Assembly: GCF_014805625.2 (NCBI RefSeq)
Contig: NW_023998630.1
Location: forward strand, 52,860 to 116,859
DNA: 64,000 nucleotides
DNA from: Glossina fuscipes
Lineage: Eukaryota; Arthropoda; Insecta; Diptera; Glossinidae
Direction of reading: 5' to 3'
Shown here piece by piece: positions 1-12,089 of the stretch (position 1 is its first letter; each line of letters opens with the position of its first letter). The position numbers and the translations under genes are program-made. The notes under the pieces were generated by a model that had not been told where the DNA came from, searched no databases, and saw only the letters and a program-made list of their open reading frames with translations.

Positions 1-960
1 TAATTTGCCATAAAACGTCTTTCACGTTAAGTCATATTTAGATGACCTACATAGGCGTTCGACTACAGCTATAGGGAAGGACCATTGGATTTACATACAA
101 TATAAATAAAGTAGTTGTAACTATAAGATAGGTTTAGGTTAGTAACTTTGGTCAAATTTACTGATTCGTAATATTGACGCTGACGTAGTGTGGAGTAACA
201 GTTTTAGTAATACTACAAACCTCTTGAGATAAATACAAACGAGTTGGGTGGATTCCATAGGATTTAGGGAATCACTCCCCTTCTCAATGTGACCTCAATG
301 ACAAATGACTTTTTCCGGCAAATTCAAACTGAACGTGTGGGCAACATGGAATCATAACTAAAAGGTTTCCCTAATCTCTTTTAACAACCCTATCCTGGCA
401 TTATAGTCGTTCACCAATTATAAACCTAGTGCTTCTGTTTGTTTGTCATCGGTTCTTTGTTTCAAATATGGTATTCCGAAAAAAAGTAACGAGAGCTCTT
501 ATCAATTTTAGATTAAAGCAGGATAGAAAAAGGGACTTTATACTACTATAAACTTTTCTTTCAATTTAAGTCAACTTTTTCTTATAACGTTGCACTATAC
601 CTTCTAACATATAAATACCCAAGAAAAAAATATGTCATGTTTTTTGTGGTCACTCAATTTATGCTTGAATGTCAGAATACCGAAAACATACTAAACGATG
701 ACTAAAGATGGTGATGTATCAGTGACTGCGTCCAAAATAAGGCTATAGGTTAAAACCTCGACAATATGAATCTTAATAAGTTTTTGGCGATACGTAGTAC
801 GAACACAAAAAAAGAATTCTAACTTCCACTACCATAAAAGGAAACTTTCATAATTGTTACTGTTAGCCAAGAAATAGAAGTAAAAAGTACGTAAACAGAC
901 AGTAGTAGTAGATTACTCAATATCCTACACCACCCTACAGTTAGTTATTCACATAATTAG
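1..960. other. AT-rich stretch, no gene seen
   Basis: I see no coding region, RNA gene or clear repeat here. All frames are interrupted often. Confidence 0.5.
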
Positions 961-964
961 TTTT

Positions 965-1235
965 TAAAATAAGGTGTCATATGGGAAGTGGTCGAAAGAG
1001 TGATTCGATCCGAATCATTTTCAATAGAGTTTGTCCCTGGTCCAAAACGCAAGAAAACAAAATGGATGGACGGATAGACAGACGGACAGAGGAGCTTAGT
1101 GATTTTGAATTGATCGGTACAACCAAATGCGTCTATTTATCTATCCTTGCAGATATTGGATACGTCCACACAAACTTAATATATCCTCGTTCTACATATA
1201 GTGTAGAGTATGTAGAGTTGTTAAATTCATAACAT
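965..1235 (-). repeat. DINE-like dispersed repeat, minus orientation
   Basis: The stretch carries ATGGATGGACGGATAGACAG followed by ACGGACAG, the reverse of the CCGTCTGT cluster found in the other dispersed repeats of this window. It continues into a tail resembling the 'TACAACCAA ... CTTAATATA' ends of fly dispersed repeats. The 83-codon ORF here is a by-product of the repeat. DINE-1/INE-1 elements are non-autonomous Helentron relatives; membership is inferred from this shared motif only. Confidence 0.4.
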
Positions 1236-1239
1236 CATT

Positions 1240-3200
1240 ACATATTTACGATTTCTTCTAAATATTAAAAATCTTTGAATGTATTTTATAAATAAAAATA
1301 TTGTTGGTTTTATTTGATCTGAAATATATAAAGTTTAACTTGTGTACAATAATAAGAACGTGGATTTAACGTTGTGCCGAGGGTGATAACACATATTTTA
1401 AAACTTGTAAGCTTATAAGCGATCAATATTGGATTTCAAAACTCGACATTATTCATGAAATAGGTTTCAATGTTTTTGTAGATAGTTCAATTGTCTCTAT
1501 TGAAATCGTATACAGATTAACCATGTTTATAAGTTTTCTTTGCTTTATATACATGTTATAAGGAGAATTTGACTGCCCTCCTTGTTTTTCCTTTGCCCGG
1601 AAACCTACTTGACACGGATCACCCAACATACATTAGCGACTACAACCAAAACTCTTAGCCCCTTTTTTTTGCAGCAGAGAGTTCGAAAAGTCAATATATA
1701 TTGTTCGCAGAAGATCATGCCGCAAATTATTTAGGAATTAGCAATCGAAGCCAGTAAATTTGTATGAAAAATTCAAAATCCAATTGCGCATAGAAAGTAT
1801 TTCAACGATACCGGAAATTTACAATGGATGCCTGGAAGTGGACTCTTGACACTATTTCTCGGCAAGCAAATGTATGCAAATATATGCAATCGCTATAGTT
1901 TGAAAATTTTTGCCATTTAAAATACTACTTAGATTTAAGTTACTTTTGTGGACATTATTCAAAGGTGAAATCTGCTCATAACTAACCTTTGCCCCATTTT
2001 AATTTTCGTTAGTGTGCTGATAATCCATTAGATGAAAGCAAAACGAAAATAGACTCTCCAGGTTTGGGTCGCATTGTCTATATCGTAAAAGTCCGTCCAA
2101 AAGAATTTCACTATTCCTTTCTCCACATGTAAACCATATCGTATGGGAGGTAATACCGTTATTTTGCAATTGCAATGAATGCCTTCTCAAGTGGGAACGT
2201 CAAAGTCTTATTTCTAGATGATTTATTACATAAAAATTTAGTCTTTTTTTTATTTATTAGGAATTAAAGTGAATGTTTATTATTAAAAAGCATAAGTAAG
2301 AAGTACTATATCCAAAGTATTACTTTTTCAATCGTTTAGTTGGAATAAAACTCCGAAGTGGAAAACATAAATCGTCTTCTGAAGCTATCCATAAGGGTAT
2401 TCATTTTGCGGATATCAACGTAAGGATCGAAGATCTCCCCGAACCGGAGATAAGTCATCGGGGGAAACCAGCGATAATCAGAAGATGTAATGTCTAGCGC
2501 TGTACATTTCCGTTAAATGCAGCTAACATCGTCTGGGTGGACTTCTTCATGCAGTGCCAAGCTGAAAAATCGTAACATCACGACTTTACGTTCATCCCGA
2601 TTGCGCAGTTGGTGTTGATCTGTTTGTACTGTCCTTTACAATAAGCAAGAAAATTCTAAGTTAGAACGTTGCGTAGAAGTTACAGATTTCACAACTTTAT
2701 TCAACACTCTCGCGTATTGTTTACGTCCTACTTTAGAAAACAGGGAGTGCTTATTCACAGTTCAAATATACGTAGACCCATCAAAACTTGTTTGGCGTAC
2801 TTTTAAAATACAGTAGATTGAAATTTAGGGATATATTTTGAAACTTCCCGATAATTGTTTGAAGGTTTTACGTGCTTCAGGGAAACTGCGAAAATTCGTG
2901 GTTTTTCTTTATAGTATCTGGTTTTTATATAATCTAGGCCTTTGCATTCGGTAGAATGGAACAGTGACATACGGGCGGATGAACAGTTTCCGGCGTTACT
3001 AGCGGAATAGCAAGATTAACCAGTCTTATTGTCTGACGCTGTGTTTAAAAACCAGCAGCAAGTGTTAGGTTAGTCATGCACTTTTACATATATGGGCATG
3101 CAACGCACAACATTTTATGATAGTGTTTAAAAGGCGTAAATTTAATTATCTAAAGCATTTGTTTTTTTATTTAATTTGAAATAAATGTATTTATCTATGG
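1240..3200. other. AT-rich stretch, no gene seen
   Basis: No supported gene or element. ORFs are at most about 60 codons and have no recognisable product. Confidence 0.5.
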
Positions 3201-3202
3201 TG

Positions 3203-3292
3203 TAATGAAATGTCTGGATAAGCCAGCATTAGGAAATATAACCATATTGGATATTATCCAAATACTATAATGCTAACAATTTCATTTCACAA
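3203..3292. repeat. Imperfect inverted repeat with central palindrome
   Basis: A perfect palindrome TTGGATATTATCCAA lies in the centre-right. It is flanked by arms in which TAATGAAATG...AGCATTA on the left pairs loosely with TAATGCT...CATTTCA on the right. The result would be an imperfect hairpin of about 90 nt. It could be a MITE remnant or a hairpin RNA precursor; nothing distinguishes these. Confidence 0.4.
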
Positions 3293-3330
3293 ACACACAA
3301 TGTAGGGAAGTATATACTTGATACGAGTGC

Positions 3331-3350
3331 AAAAAAAAAAAAAAAAAAAA
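3331..3350 (+). repeat. Poly(A) run, 20 bases
   Basis: A homopolymer run of about 20 A bases. It might be the tail of a retrocopy, but no coding sequence or source element is visible upstream. Confidence 0.8.
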
Positions 3351-3825
3351 TGTTTTTGAGATTATCTAAAATTAAATTAATTTATGTATTAATTCGTACA
3401 ATATTTGATATAATAACATTATTGTTATTATTTTTTTTTGTAGAAGATAAATTTAAAATTGCGCAAAGCATTTTTATTTTTTAAACATTCACGAAATAAT
3501 TTGTTGTCATAATTATAATCTACTTACGTTCTTTTACGATTCTATTTGCTGTAGGCTCGCTTGCGTAAGTATTATATGTATATACAAATACTTTGGAATT
3601 AGCAATTGTATATTTATACTATTTTCAACTATTAACATTGAATTTAATTTTGCATAATTTATGTATAGAACAATTATTGGCGATTTCTAATTAAATTGAA
3701 TTGCATGCAATTTAATCTTGGATGTGCTTTTGCTCATAAATTGTTAGATTTGTTAGCGTGGAAGTAGAATTTTATTTATTTAATATATTTTCAGATTGTT
3801 CCTTTTTTTTTTTCTTCTTTCTACC

Positions 3826-4290
3826 CACCACTGTAAGATGAGGGTGTACTCATTTTGTTTTTTCCAAAATATATGTAACACCTAGAAGGAAGCATCAGAT
3901 ACCCTATGAAGTATATATATTCTCGATCAGGATGAAATTCTGAGTTGATTTAGCCATGTCTGTCTTTCTGTGTGCATCTGTATGCTTGTGTTGTGAGTGT
4001 TGTTGGCACTCCCCTGATCGCAAAATTGAAAATATCGACTTCAAATTTGGTAGAAACATTGAAAACTTCTGCACGTAGCTTGGTGTTGCAAATGGGCCAA
4101 ATTAATCAGAGCAAGCGAGCGTAAATTGAACATAACAAAGTTTGTTTGAACAAAAATTTTTGGATTTTTGCTTGCTACACGGAAACTATTAAAGTTAGAA
4201 AACCGATACTTTCTCTATTTGCTTTACGAGACACTTTACCCGCTAGCTTTAAAAATGGAACCAACCGGACGTGTCCACATAAATTAAATT
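3826..4290 (+). repeat. DINE-like dispersed repeat
   Basis: It starts near CTACCCACCACTGTAAGATG and continues through AGAAGGAAGC, AAGTATATATATTCTCGATC, a GTCTGTCTTTCTGTGTG tract, and ATCGACTTCAAATTTGG. The same blocks in the same order recur near 11.3 kb (plus strand) and, inverted, near 52.3 kb, so this is a multi-copy family. The block order resembles DINE-1/INE-1 elements of flies. No protein is encoded. Confidence 0.65.
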
Positions 4291-4763
4291 AATTCGATTA
4301 ATTTAAATTTGTTTATTAAATTGAATTTTTTTTCACTTTTTTGAGGTTTAAAATTTATTTTTCATAAGGCAAACAAGACTAAACTAACTATAAATAACTA
4401 AAACTATTTTGTACACTCCTCAAAAAAAGATATATTATCTGCCTAAAAATGGATTAATTTTAAAATGAATATGGTGGACACCGCAACTAATTTTTTCTTA
4501 ATAATACCAGCGATATGGGTATCAAATAAAACAACGTGAAGAGTGGAATGAGAAAAGAATAGCATGAGAAATTCGGCCCCTGCAGAATATAACTTTCTTA
4601 ATTGCTTTATATAGTACAGTTTAAGCAATTGCTGAAAACTGTTTGAAAATTAAGCATCCTTCACATGTATTTCTTATTTTATTCCTGAAGATTACGGAAT
4701 GGATTCGTGCAAGTGTGTATATGCTGTAAAAAAACATCGCACATCCTATAACGTCTATGCACT

Positions 4764-4822
4764 TTCTCTCCCTCTCTCTCTTTCACTATCTCTCTCTCTC
4801 TCTCTCTCTCGCTCTTTCTCAA
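4764..4822 (+). repeat. (CT)n microsatellite
   Basis: A nearly pure CT tract of about 58 bp with few interruptions. It generates low-complexity Leu/Ser and Arg/Glu ORFs on the two strands that are not genes. Confidence 0.9.
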
Positions 4823-5519
4823 TATATGTAGAATTGTTAAACATTTCAAATATCCATCAAGACTACATTTTATTGCCTTTAAAGCGTATCCTAATGCTTG
4901 CATAAAAGTTGCGTCAACGATTGATGCAGTTCTCTATATATGCGTGTTATTTACTCATTAATCATAGAATTATTAAGGTATAGTCTTCAGCTTCTTCAAT
5001 GAATTTTTTGTATGCTTTTAATTGACTCCCAACGCAGTGTTAATTTCACTAAAGACTTTGTTATGCGAAATGGAGACAATTCAGAGAACTGGCCGCGTCT
5101 TCGAATGTGCACTTGATTCCCATAACAACATTAAAATTCTTATGAACAAACTTAAACGACACATTCTCCCTTCCAAGTCTCGCACAAGGATTGTATTGCA
5201 CAGATCTCCTTTCGTCTTTGCTTCGTCGATGTTTTTGGTGATTTTAAACATTGATTAACATAAGACAAATTTTTTTTTGATACTAGTTTTTCTTTTGCTC
5301 TCTTTAATATTTCCAACGATTTATGTGACTTGAAAACAATGAGAAACCAAACAAGTTAATTTACGCTGTTCGTGAGTGGTTTATTCCTCTAAAGTCGTGT
5401 TGCTGATTTTGAATGTTATAACCTATGTATTGTGAGGATTAAAATTCTTCCTGTCGAAATTTTTTAATGGAAATTTTGCCTTGTTATTTTATTCCGCCTT
5501 GGTAACCTAAGGGCTAGCA

Positions 5520-5835
5520 ATTAAAAATGCACCAAAACCTCCCAGATATATTTCCTATAATAACTTATCGTCTGTCATTATCGATCAAAGCGGACGATCT
5601 TCTGCCAATATATCCCTACATCGACTCTTCAATAGGCAATTCCAAAATGGATGGTCACCGGTTATCTTCTTACGTTTGCTCAGACGCTAAGACGAAATGC
5701 TCCAACTGACTAACTTCCAATGTGATAAAACTCCAATGCTTCATTCAGGTCCTTATTATATTGTTGACGTAGGCAAGTCTGCGTCTATAATTCCTAACTA
5801 CCAACATATACCGGAGAAATTATCAGCACGGAAAA
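5520..5835 (+). pseudogene. Possible LTR-retrotransposon protease remnant
   Basis: In one frame around 5750-5805 the reading is YYIVDVGKSASIIP, which resembles the retropepsin active-site block (consensus D-T/S-G followed by S-x-I-P). The active-site Thr would be Val here. A stop lies soon after and another upstream, so any gene is dead. The adjoining 60-codon ORF (5527-5709) has no recognised domain. This is a weak, motif-only assignment. Confidence 0.22.
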
Positions 5836-5839
5836 CGTA

Positions 5840-7470
5840 GATTGAACTGCGGTTAATTAGATATATGTATATAGGGAACATTAATAATATGTGAAAAAAA
5901 TTACACTGAATACTTACAAATAATCTACAACTACTAATGTAGGATCAAAACAAGTCCTGTCCTTAAAACATTTCATTTATGAAATTATACTGATGAAGTG
6001 TTTTGATTATAAATCGCAATTTCGTATTATTAATATAATACAAGCCCCTACAGCCCACATTTAATACCCGTCAACGGTCGTTTTCTTTTTTAATTTTATA
6101 GAAAGAAACACGATTATAGGTATTCTGAGTCTGCCAGTAATTGTGTTTACAATGGTTTTATTTTACTTATTGAAAATATCGAAGTAGATGAAAAATGTAA
6201 ATAATTTCAAAAGCGCATCAATGATTGTCACTTCAGAACCAGTCTACGTTCATTGACAGATTGCAAATCAGTATGCTTGAACTACAGAGGCAAACTATAC
6301 GGAATGGCATGCATAATGCGTGCATAATAAAGAATACTTCTGAGTAGATTCTATTAAATTAATATAACGTCAGTGAAAGTGTGCGCAGTAAATATACTTA
6401 AAGATAAGTGCATGAAAAATTATATTATTATTGAAAAATTATCGTTATTATCTTAATTGTTAACCGACAAGTTTATTCTCAAATTAATTTAACTTTAAGC
6501 CTCATAATGTTTAGGCTTCGGTTCTCAATTTCTTCAATAGCATTCACCGTAAATCTTTATCTTGTTATCAATTTGGTTATCACGATAACTACTCTTTTTT
6601 TAAATGCTTTTAATGTGGCTTCTTACCGTTTACTGACGGATTTAAAGACAATGAGCAGAAAAAAAAAGAAAAGAAAAGAAGAAAACCCCTTGTGGTCAAT
6701 TAAATAAGATTATATTAATCGCAGAGAAAGAAAGAATAGGTAAACTTAACCACAACAATTGCCATTAATAGTCGTGATAAAGAAGGGAAAATATTACGAA
6801 GAAAAATAGGTAGACAACGTTAAATGATAAAGTAAATATAAGATGCATAAGAAGGAATTAAAAAGCTAATTACAACTTATTTGAGTATGAAAAAGTTAAC
6901 GATAACCTTTAGGTGAATGCATTTTAAGCGATATAGGTAATTGCTGTATCAGTTCAAATGTTAATAAATGAATTAATTCTAAACTGTTCTATTTGAAGAT
7001 CATGTAGATAGGTGACAGAATTAACTTTTTTTAGAAAAATTAAAAGAAAAAAAAAAATTGTGAATACACTCCTCAGGTCAGTATGTAAAAATTTCAGGAT
7101 TTTTTTACAATACTTAACACTCGCCACAATAAATGTAGTCTGTTATAAGTCCAAAGGTCGTTAAGCATTCTTACTAACAACAATCAATTCAGGGGAGCGG
7201 AAAAGTAGATACAATATACCAAAAGTGGTGATATCTTGGCCTTCCTGTCTGTTGAAGTTGATGTTCGGCGCTACTTATCAAAACTTGCGCAGGAGATAGG
7301 AAAAGTAATGGACGGAAATATGATATTCTTTCTAAGAAAGTCTAATCGAAGGCTTATTGTCTGCTTGAGCAAGGGTTCGATTCTTACGATGATACCCAAA
7401 GGAGGTATCCCCATGTTGATGAAATTCGAACTACAAGCTGTTTTCACCGTAAGCAATATATATTTTGCTT
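5840..7470. other. AT-rich stretch, no gene seen
   Basis: No supported gene or element. The short Lys-rich ORF near 6.5-6.7 kb comes from A-rich sequence. Confidence 0.5.
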
Positions 7471-7479
7471 GATAGGGGG

Positions 7480-7740
7480 AAGCAGTAGTACTTGTCGGGG
7501 AAGAATAAATAAAACGTCTAGTGCCCTCGGAAAAAATATTTCCTCTTACAATATTTGGGTCAACTTTGCGGACCCGCGTGTCAGCTAAGCCAAGCTGCAC
7601 CGATCTTAAGAAGTGGTAATCATGAAGAGCCATGTCTGGTAAATATCTTAGGTGTGGCAGAAGTTCCCATTCGAGCTGCAACAGTATATCCTGGACAACT
7701 CTTACAACAAGTAGCCAAAAAATGGCATTTTCAGTAAATT
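7480..7740 (-). pseudogene. mariner-family transposase, C-terminal remnant
   Basis: Read on the minus strand this contains VVQDILLQLEWELLPH, then LRYLPDMALHDYHFLRSVQ, then LGLADTRVRKV. This is the mariner block with consensus 'LGWE(V/L)LPHPPYSPDLAPSDYHLFRS'. The third catalytic Asp (in S-D-Y, here H-D-Y) is still present, but PPYSPDLAP has become LRYLPDMAL. The reading frame runs on to about 7271 without further recognisable similarity. The first two catalytic Asp regions were not found upstream on this strand, so the copy is truncated or deleted. Mariner enzymes cut and paste DNA at TA sites; this copy cannot be active. Confidence 0.65.
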
Positions 7741-7949
7741 TCTGTCGTCAATTTTAAACCGCTGAACGCAGAATTGACAAATGGGATATGGCATCACCGT
7801 AAGTCTGCAAAATTGTTTGGGGGAGCTTTGAAAGCAAGTAAACAATGAAAGTAATGACCTTGGCAAAAGAAGAATTTTGAGCGCTTCATGATTAGCGACG
7901 ACGTGCGCTGTCAATAATATTAAATGGAACACTGTTATTTTATGTGGAG

Positions 7950-10120
7950 AAAGGTCAAAATCCTCGAATTTAATCGTTATGTATCAGGGTATTTATCATT
8001 TGTTTTTCAGTTTTACCGGTTGAAGCCACTGGCCAAAAATTTTTGCAACCCTTTAATACATTGGAATCTGTAGATAAATAAGTAAATACTTGATGCAGCA
8101 CGCACGTACACAATTTCCAACCACTTTAATGATAATTTCACAAACTAGAAGCGTTTTTAGGTTTGCGAACTCTTGGCTCTTAGCTAATATTTGGATTTAA
8201 TCTGTTTAGAAAATTGTTGAAATCACAATAATATTCACTACTGACTGTTAAGCGAATGTGAAGGCAGAAAGATTAGATTAAGCCAGAGTTAAATTTCCGG
8301 CCTGTAAAGAAAAAAGCTCCAATTTATTATTAGGTTTGGTTAGCATGCAATTGCTTTCACAGTACGCGATTTTATAGAAATCATTTTATAAGTTTCCTAA
8401 CAATTTGTAATTCATAGCAAGTAAAGTTAAATTTTTCTAAGAGAAATTCCGTAACTTGATCAGTTATGTAAATTAAATGGATTGGTTGAAACAATAGATG
8501 TAAATAATACGACGATGGCAGTTACATTGCAAACAATTCCAACAAAATAGTGATAACATTATTGAACAGGCAACATGATAACAATAACAACAATCATTAC
8601 TAAGGACGGAGACATTTTAGGTAATTTGAACGTAATTGTGTGTCACAGAGTAAAGCAATAAATTGAAAACGCACGCACGCACCCAAACATAAATGCATTC
8701 ATATGCATGCAAAACACTATGATACGCATAATTTCCTCATCAAGTGCAAGTATGCTGTAATATGAGCGTATACACGTATATGAGCTTGTGTGTGCGTTTG
8801 TGAAAAATCACAGGCTTGGCAAAGTTAAATACGAATGCCATAAGCCAACGTTAAATTTATGACCGAAAACCACTACAACAACAAAAGTGAACTTCATTCT
8901 CACTCGCTCCCTCCTTCCTTACGAAGGACAACTAATACGACAATAATAACAAATATACAAAAAAAAAAATTCTATACGAAGGCTTAGTTCGGCATAAATA
9001 TAGATTTGTAAAAACATGTTAATGTTAAAGTAGAGATCAATAACCTCAAAGGAATTGAGTGTGTGGAGAGCAATTTAGGGGGAGCAAGTAATGATTCTAT
9101 GGAAATTGTGTTATCCAAAAAGCGAAAAAAATACGACTTCATAGGAAAGAATGTTGTAGTATAAACGTAGTTGTACAAGAGTTACATTTCTGTTTGCTAT
9201 AACTTCTTGTTCTGTTTCGGTTCTATGCTTTCTTGTTAAGACTTCTTTTCTCCCGCCCTTACTTTACTTTAAACATTACTTTAATATTTGGAATTTTTAG
9301 TTTTGCAACCCCTCGCTTTTTCTCACTCATGCTTGCTTTTGGTATATTTTCATTTTTAAATTTTTGCAAAATACTTAATTTATGACTTTCGTAGCAAGCA
9401 ATGTAGTAAATCTACAATTGTATTGTATGTATTTATCGCAGGGATTGTGTGTGTGTGTAGCAAAGAGAAAGAATTCCATACTTATGCGAATGCTTACATG
9501 TACACAAACAACATTTTCCCCAATCAATTGATTTCTTATTGTTATTGCAAAAATTTATGAACATTGTTGCGCCGTTGTGATGGCGTTCGTGTTTAGCTTT
9601 CGCACTCACATTCAATCATTTAATGGATTTTGTTTCAAGTTTGTAACAAGAATTTCAATAACTTCTGTCCAAAACTCATAAATCATTGTCTTCTATAGCC
9701 AAGAAAACAGTAGATTTGGGGATGGTTAAGCTTGAGTTTTCAATTAAATATTTAGCGATATATATGAAAAAATAAATAGAAAAATGTAATTTTAAATTTA
9801 AGTTAAAGCTTCTTTCCAAAGTGCCTACAAAAATGCAATCTTTCACTTGCCGATCGGCGATCTTCAGGCATTAGATCAACAACTTCGTATTATTTTTTGA
9901 GCACAGAGGACTTGCCTTTTCTGTTTTTACCGATTCAAGTAGGCATATCATTAAGATGGAATGATGAAATTTGTACGTGCTCTAAATTGACAGAAAAATT
10001 TTTAAAAGACGTACTACCATGGCCATATAATTGAAATGTGTAAACTTAAGAAAACTAAAACAGTCTTCATGCTGTCGTTGGGGTGTACACAACCAACTTC
10101 AGGGTTTGAAATAAAGAAAA
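7950..10120. other. AT-rich stretch, no gene seen
   Basis: No supported gene. A short (ACGC)n-like patch lies near 8.67 kb and small TG-rich patches near 9.45 kb. Confidence 0.5.
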
Positions 10121-10123
10121 GAG

Positions 10124-10440
10124 TCAAACATAACCTAGAAAGCAAAAAATTAAAAAAATCTTAGTAAAAAAGCATCAATATATCATCATCACGTGAAATT
10201 ATGAATGTCAGCAATGGATTTCTATAAAGTTACTAGATCATGGATATAAATTTAAGTTAACAGCACGTTACTCAATTTAACGTAAACAATTTCATCACCA
10301 ATGAGTTAAACAAAACCTAGAAAGCAAAAAATCAAAAAATTTAGTAAAAAAGCATCATTATATCATCATCACGTGAAATTATGAATGTCAGCAATGGATT
10401 TCTATATAATTACTGGATTATGGATCTAAATTTAAGTTAA
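10124..10440 (+). repeat. Direct duplication of a ~137-bp block
   Basis: The block starting AACCTAGAAAGCAAAAAAT near 10132 recurs near 10314, an offset of 182 bp. Both copies contain ATCATCATCACGTGAAATTA, then TGAATGTCAGCAATGG, and end with AATTTAAGTTAA. They differ at several positions. A ~45-bp spacer separates them. Origin unknown. Confidence 0.85.
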
Positions 10441-10444
10441 AAGG

Positions 10445-11275
10445 TCCAATTCATATCAAATACAAACAAAAAAAAAAAAAAGAAAAAAAGAAAACTAAAA
10501 TATCTATGTTTGTATAAATCGCATCGTACACGCCTTCGATTTTGCAAAAAGTAAGCCAAGAAAGATCAATTTTGAGTTAATATGTTATTTGTATATACCC
10601 AATTGTTGTTATTATTATTATAATTAGTTTAATTTATTCGGCCACTGTAATGTTAATTCATTTTCTATCGAACAACTTTTTTTTGTCTTCAGTAAATTTC
10701 TGGAAAAGGAAATTTATAGTTGTTTTGTATGTTTTAAAAATAAAAAATTTTAATTTCGATGCATACCATGCCGTGAGGATTCTACTATCCTCGATCATCA
10801 TTTTTCCCGCACACTATTGTCGTAAGTTTTGAAAAAAAATTTAGTTTACAATTTAAGGCGAAGAATTTACTAATTTTCAAGGCGTAATATAAGGTTTAGT
10901 AAGGGAATTCCAAAATTTTTATGGCAACGATTGATTTAGCTACTCAGCTATCAAACATCGTTTGGCTTCATCCGATGCTGTTTATACGGTTTGACGGCTG
11001 TATCACAACTAAACCATAAGAAAAACCCTGACCACTTTTCATATGGGCTTATAAACACGGCTATATAATCTTGAAAATATCCACGCATTAGGATTCAGCC
11101 ACTGCTGATTATCAAATATGCCATTAAAACTACATTTTCAGTGCCATCGTGTGTCTGTTAGAATATTTGGAATTCAAAAATTAAAGCGACCGCCGAGGTC
11201 TGTCACAGGTTTCCTCAGAACAAAATTAAAAATTATTTGAATCAAACGCTTCGTTCCAAAATCACAACGTTTGTG
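10445..11275. other. AT-rich stretch, no gene seen
   Basis: An A-rich run at about 10468-10495 and otherwise no supported gene or repeat. Confidence 0.5.
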
Positions 11276-11279
11276 CAAT

Positions 11280-12085
11280 TATTTTTATACCCATCACCGA
11301 AGAATGAGGAGTATAATCATTTTGTTGAAACGTTTGCAGAGCCCAGAAGGAAGCTTCAAAGATCCCACAAAGTATATATATTATTGATCAAATTCTTAAC
11401 CGATTTAAGTATCTCCGTCTGTCCGTCTGTGTAATGTTCGCTGTGAACATTCTTCTAGTTGCAAAAATGAAGCTATCGACTTCAAATTTGGCAGAAATAT
11501 TGAAAGTTCTTGCACGCAGGTCACCATTGAAAATGGGCGAAATGGGTCGAAATACACTCTTAAAGAATATAAATATGCAAAAAATTCGGACGCATATTCT
11601 ATGGACAATACTGTAGTATCTATACTAAAATAAAAAAAGTTGACCGCGCCTATTATATGACCCGATATTATAATGTATCAAAACTTAACATTTTTTACCT
11701 TTGTAACTCACAAAAACAAGCTGCAAAAGCCTCATACAGTATACAAATTAAAAATTTCAAGGTCATCTGTACATTTATCCGTTCGTCCAAACCTGTAGTG
11801 TTTCTGCTAAATATTCTCTCGTTCGCAAGAAGGAAGATATTGCCAATAAATTTGCAAAAGAATACGGAAGTGATCTCAACTTTTCAAAGGACATGTCAAC
11901 AAGTCCACACGCCTATGCCACAAACCCTTTTTTTTTTAGATAGAAAAAATCAACTGCGGCCACTCCATATTGTAGAGCATGAAGATTAAGCTCTTGTAGT
12001 TTTTTTTGTTTTTTTAGGGTAATGGCGATGAGTATAAAAGATTCGGGCACAACCCGATTATTTTTCACTTATATTTAGTCTCGGT
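11280..12085 (+). repeat. DINE-like dispersed repeat, longest copy
   Basis: It begins TTTTTATACCCATCACCGAA and carries AGAAGGAAGC, AAGTATATATATTATTGATC, CTCCGTCTGTCCGTCTGTG and ATCGACTTCAAATTTGGC in the same order as the copy near 3.8 kb. The far end has GAGTATAAAAG followed by a short hairpin TTCGGGCACAACCCGA, a typical end structure of fly dispersed repeats. Full length would be about 800 bp. ORFs inside (11237-11989) are repeat by-products. Confidence 0.65.
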
Positions 12086-12089
12086 CGGG

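Noticed and set aside
4679..4905. Overlapping ORFs on both strands (Ser/Leu- and Arg/Glu-rich)
   Set aside because: They are produced by the (CT)n tract and have no other content.
7236..7472. Plus-strand ORF of 78 codons
   Set aside because: Opposite the run-on frame of the mariner remnant; no product recognised.
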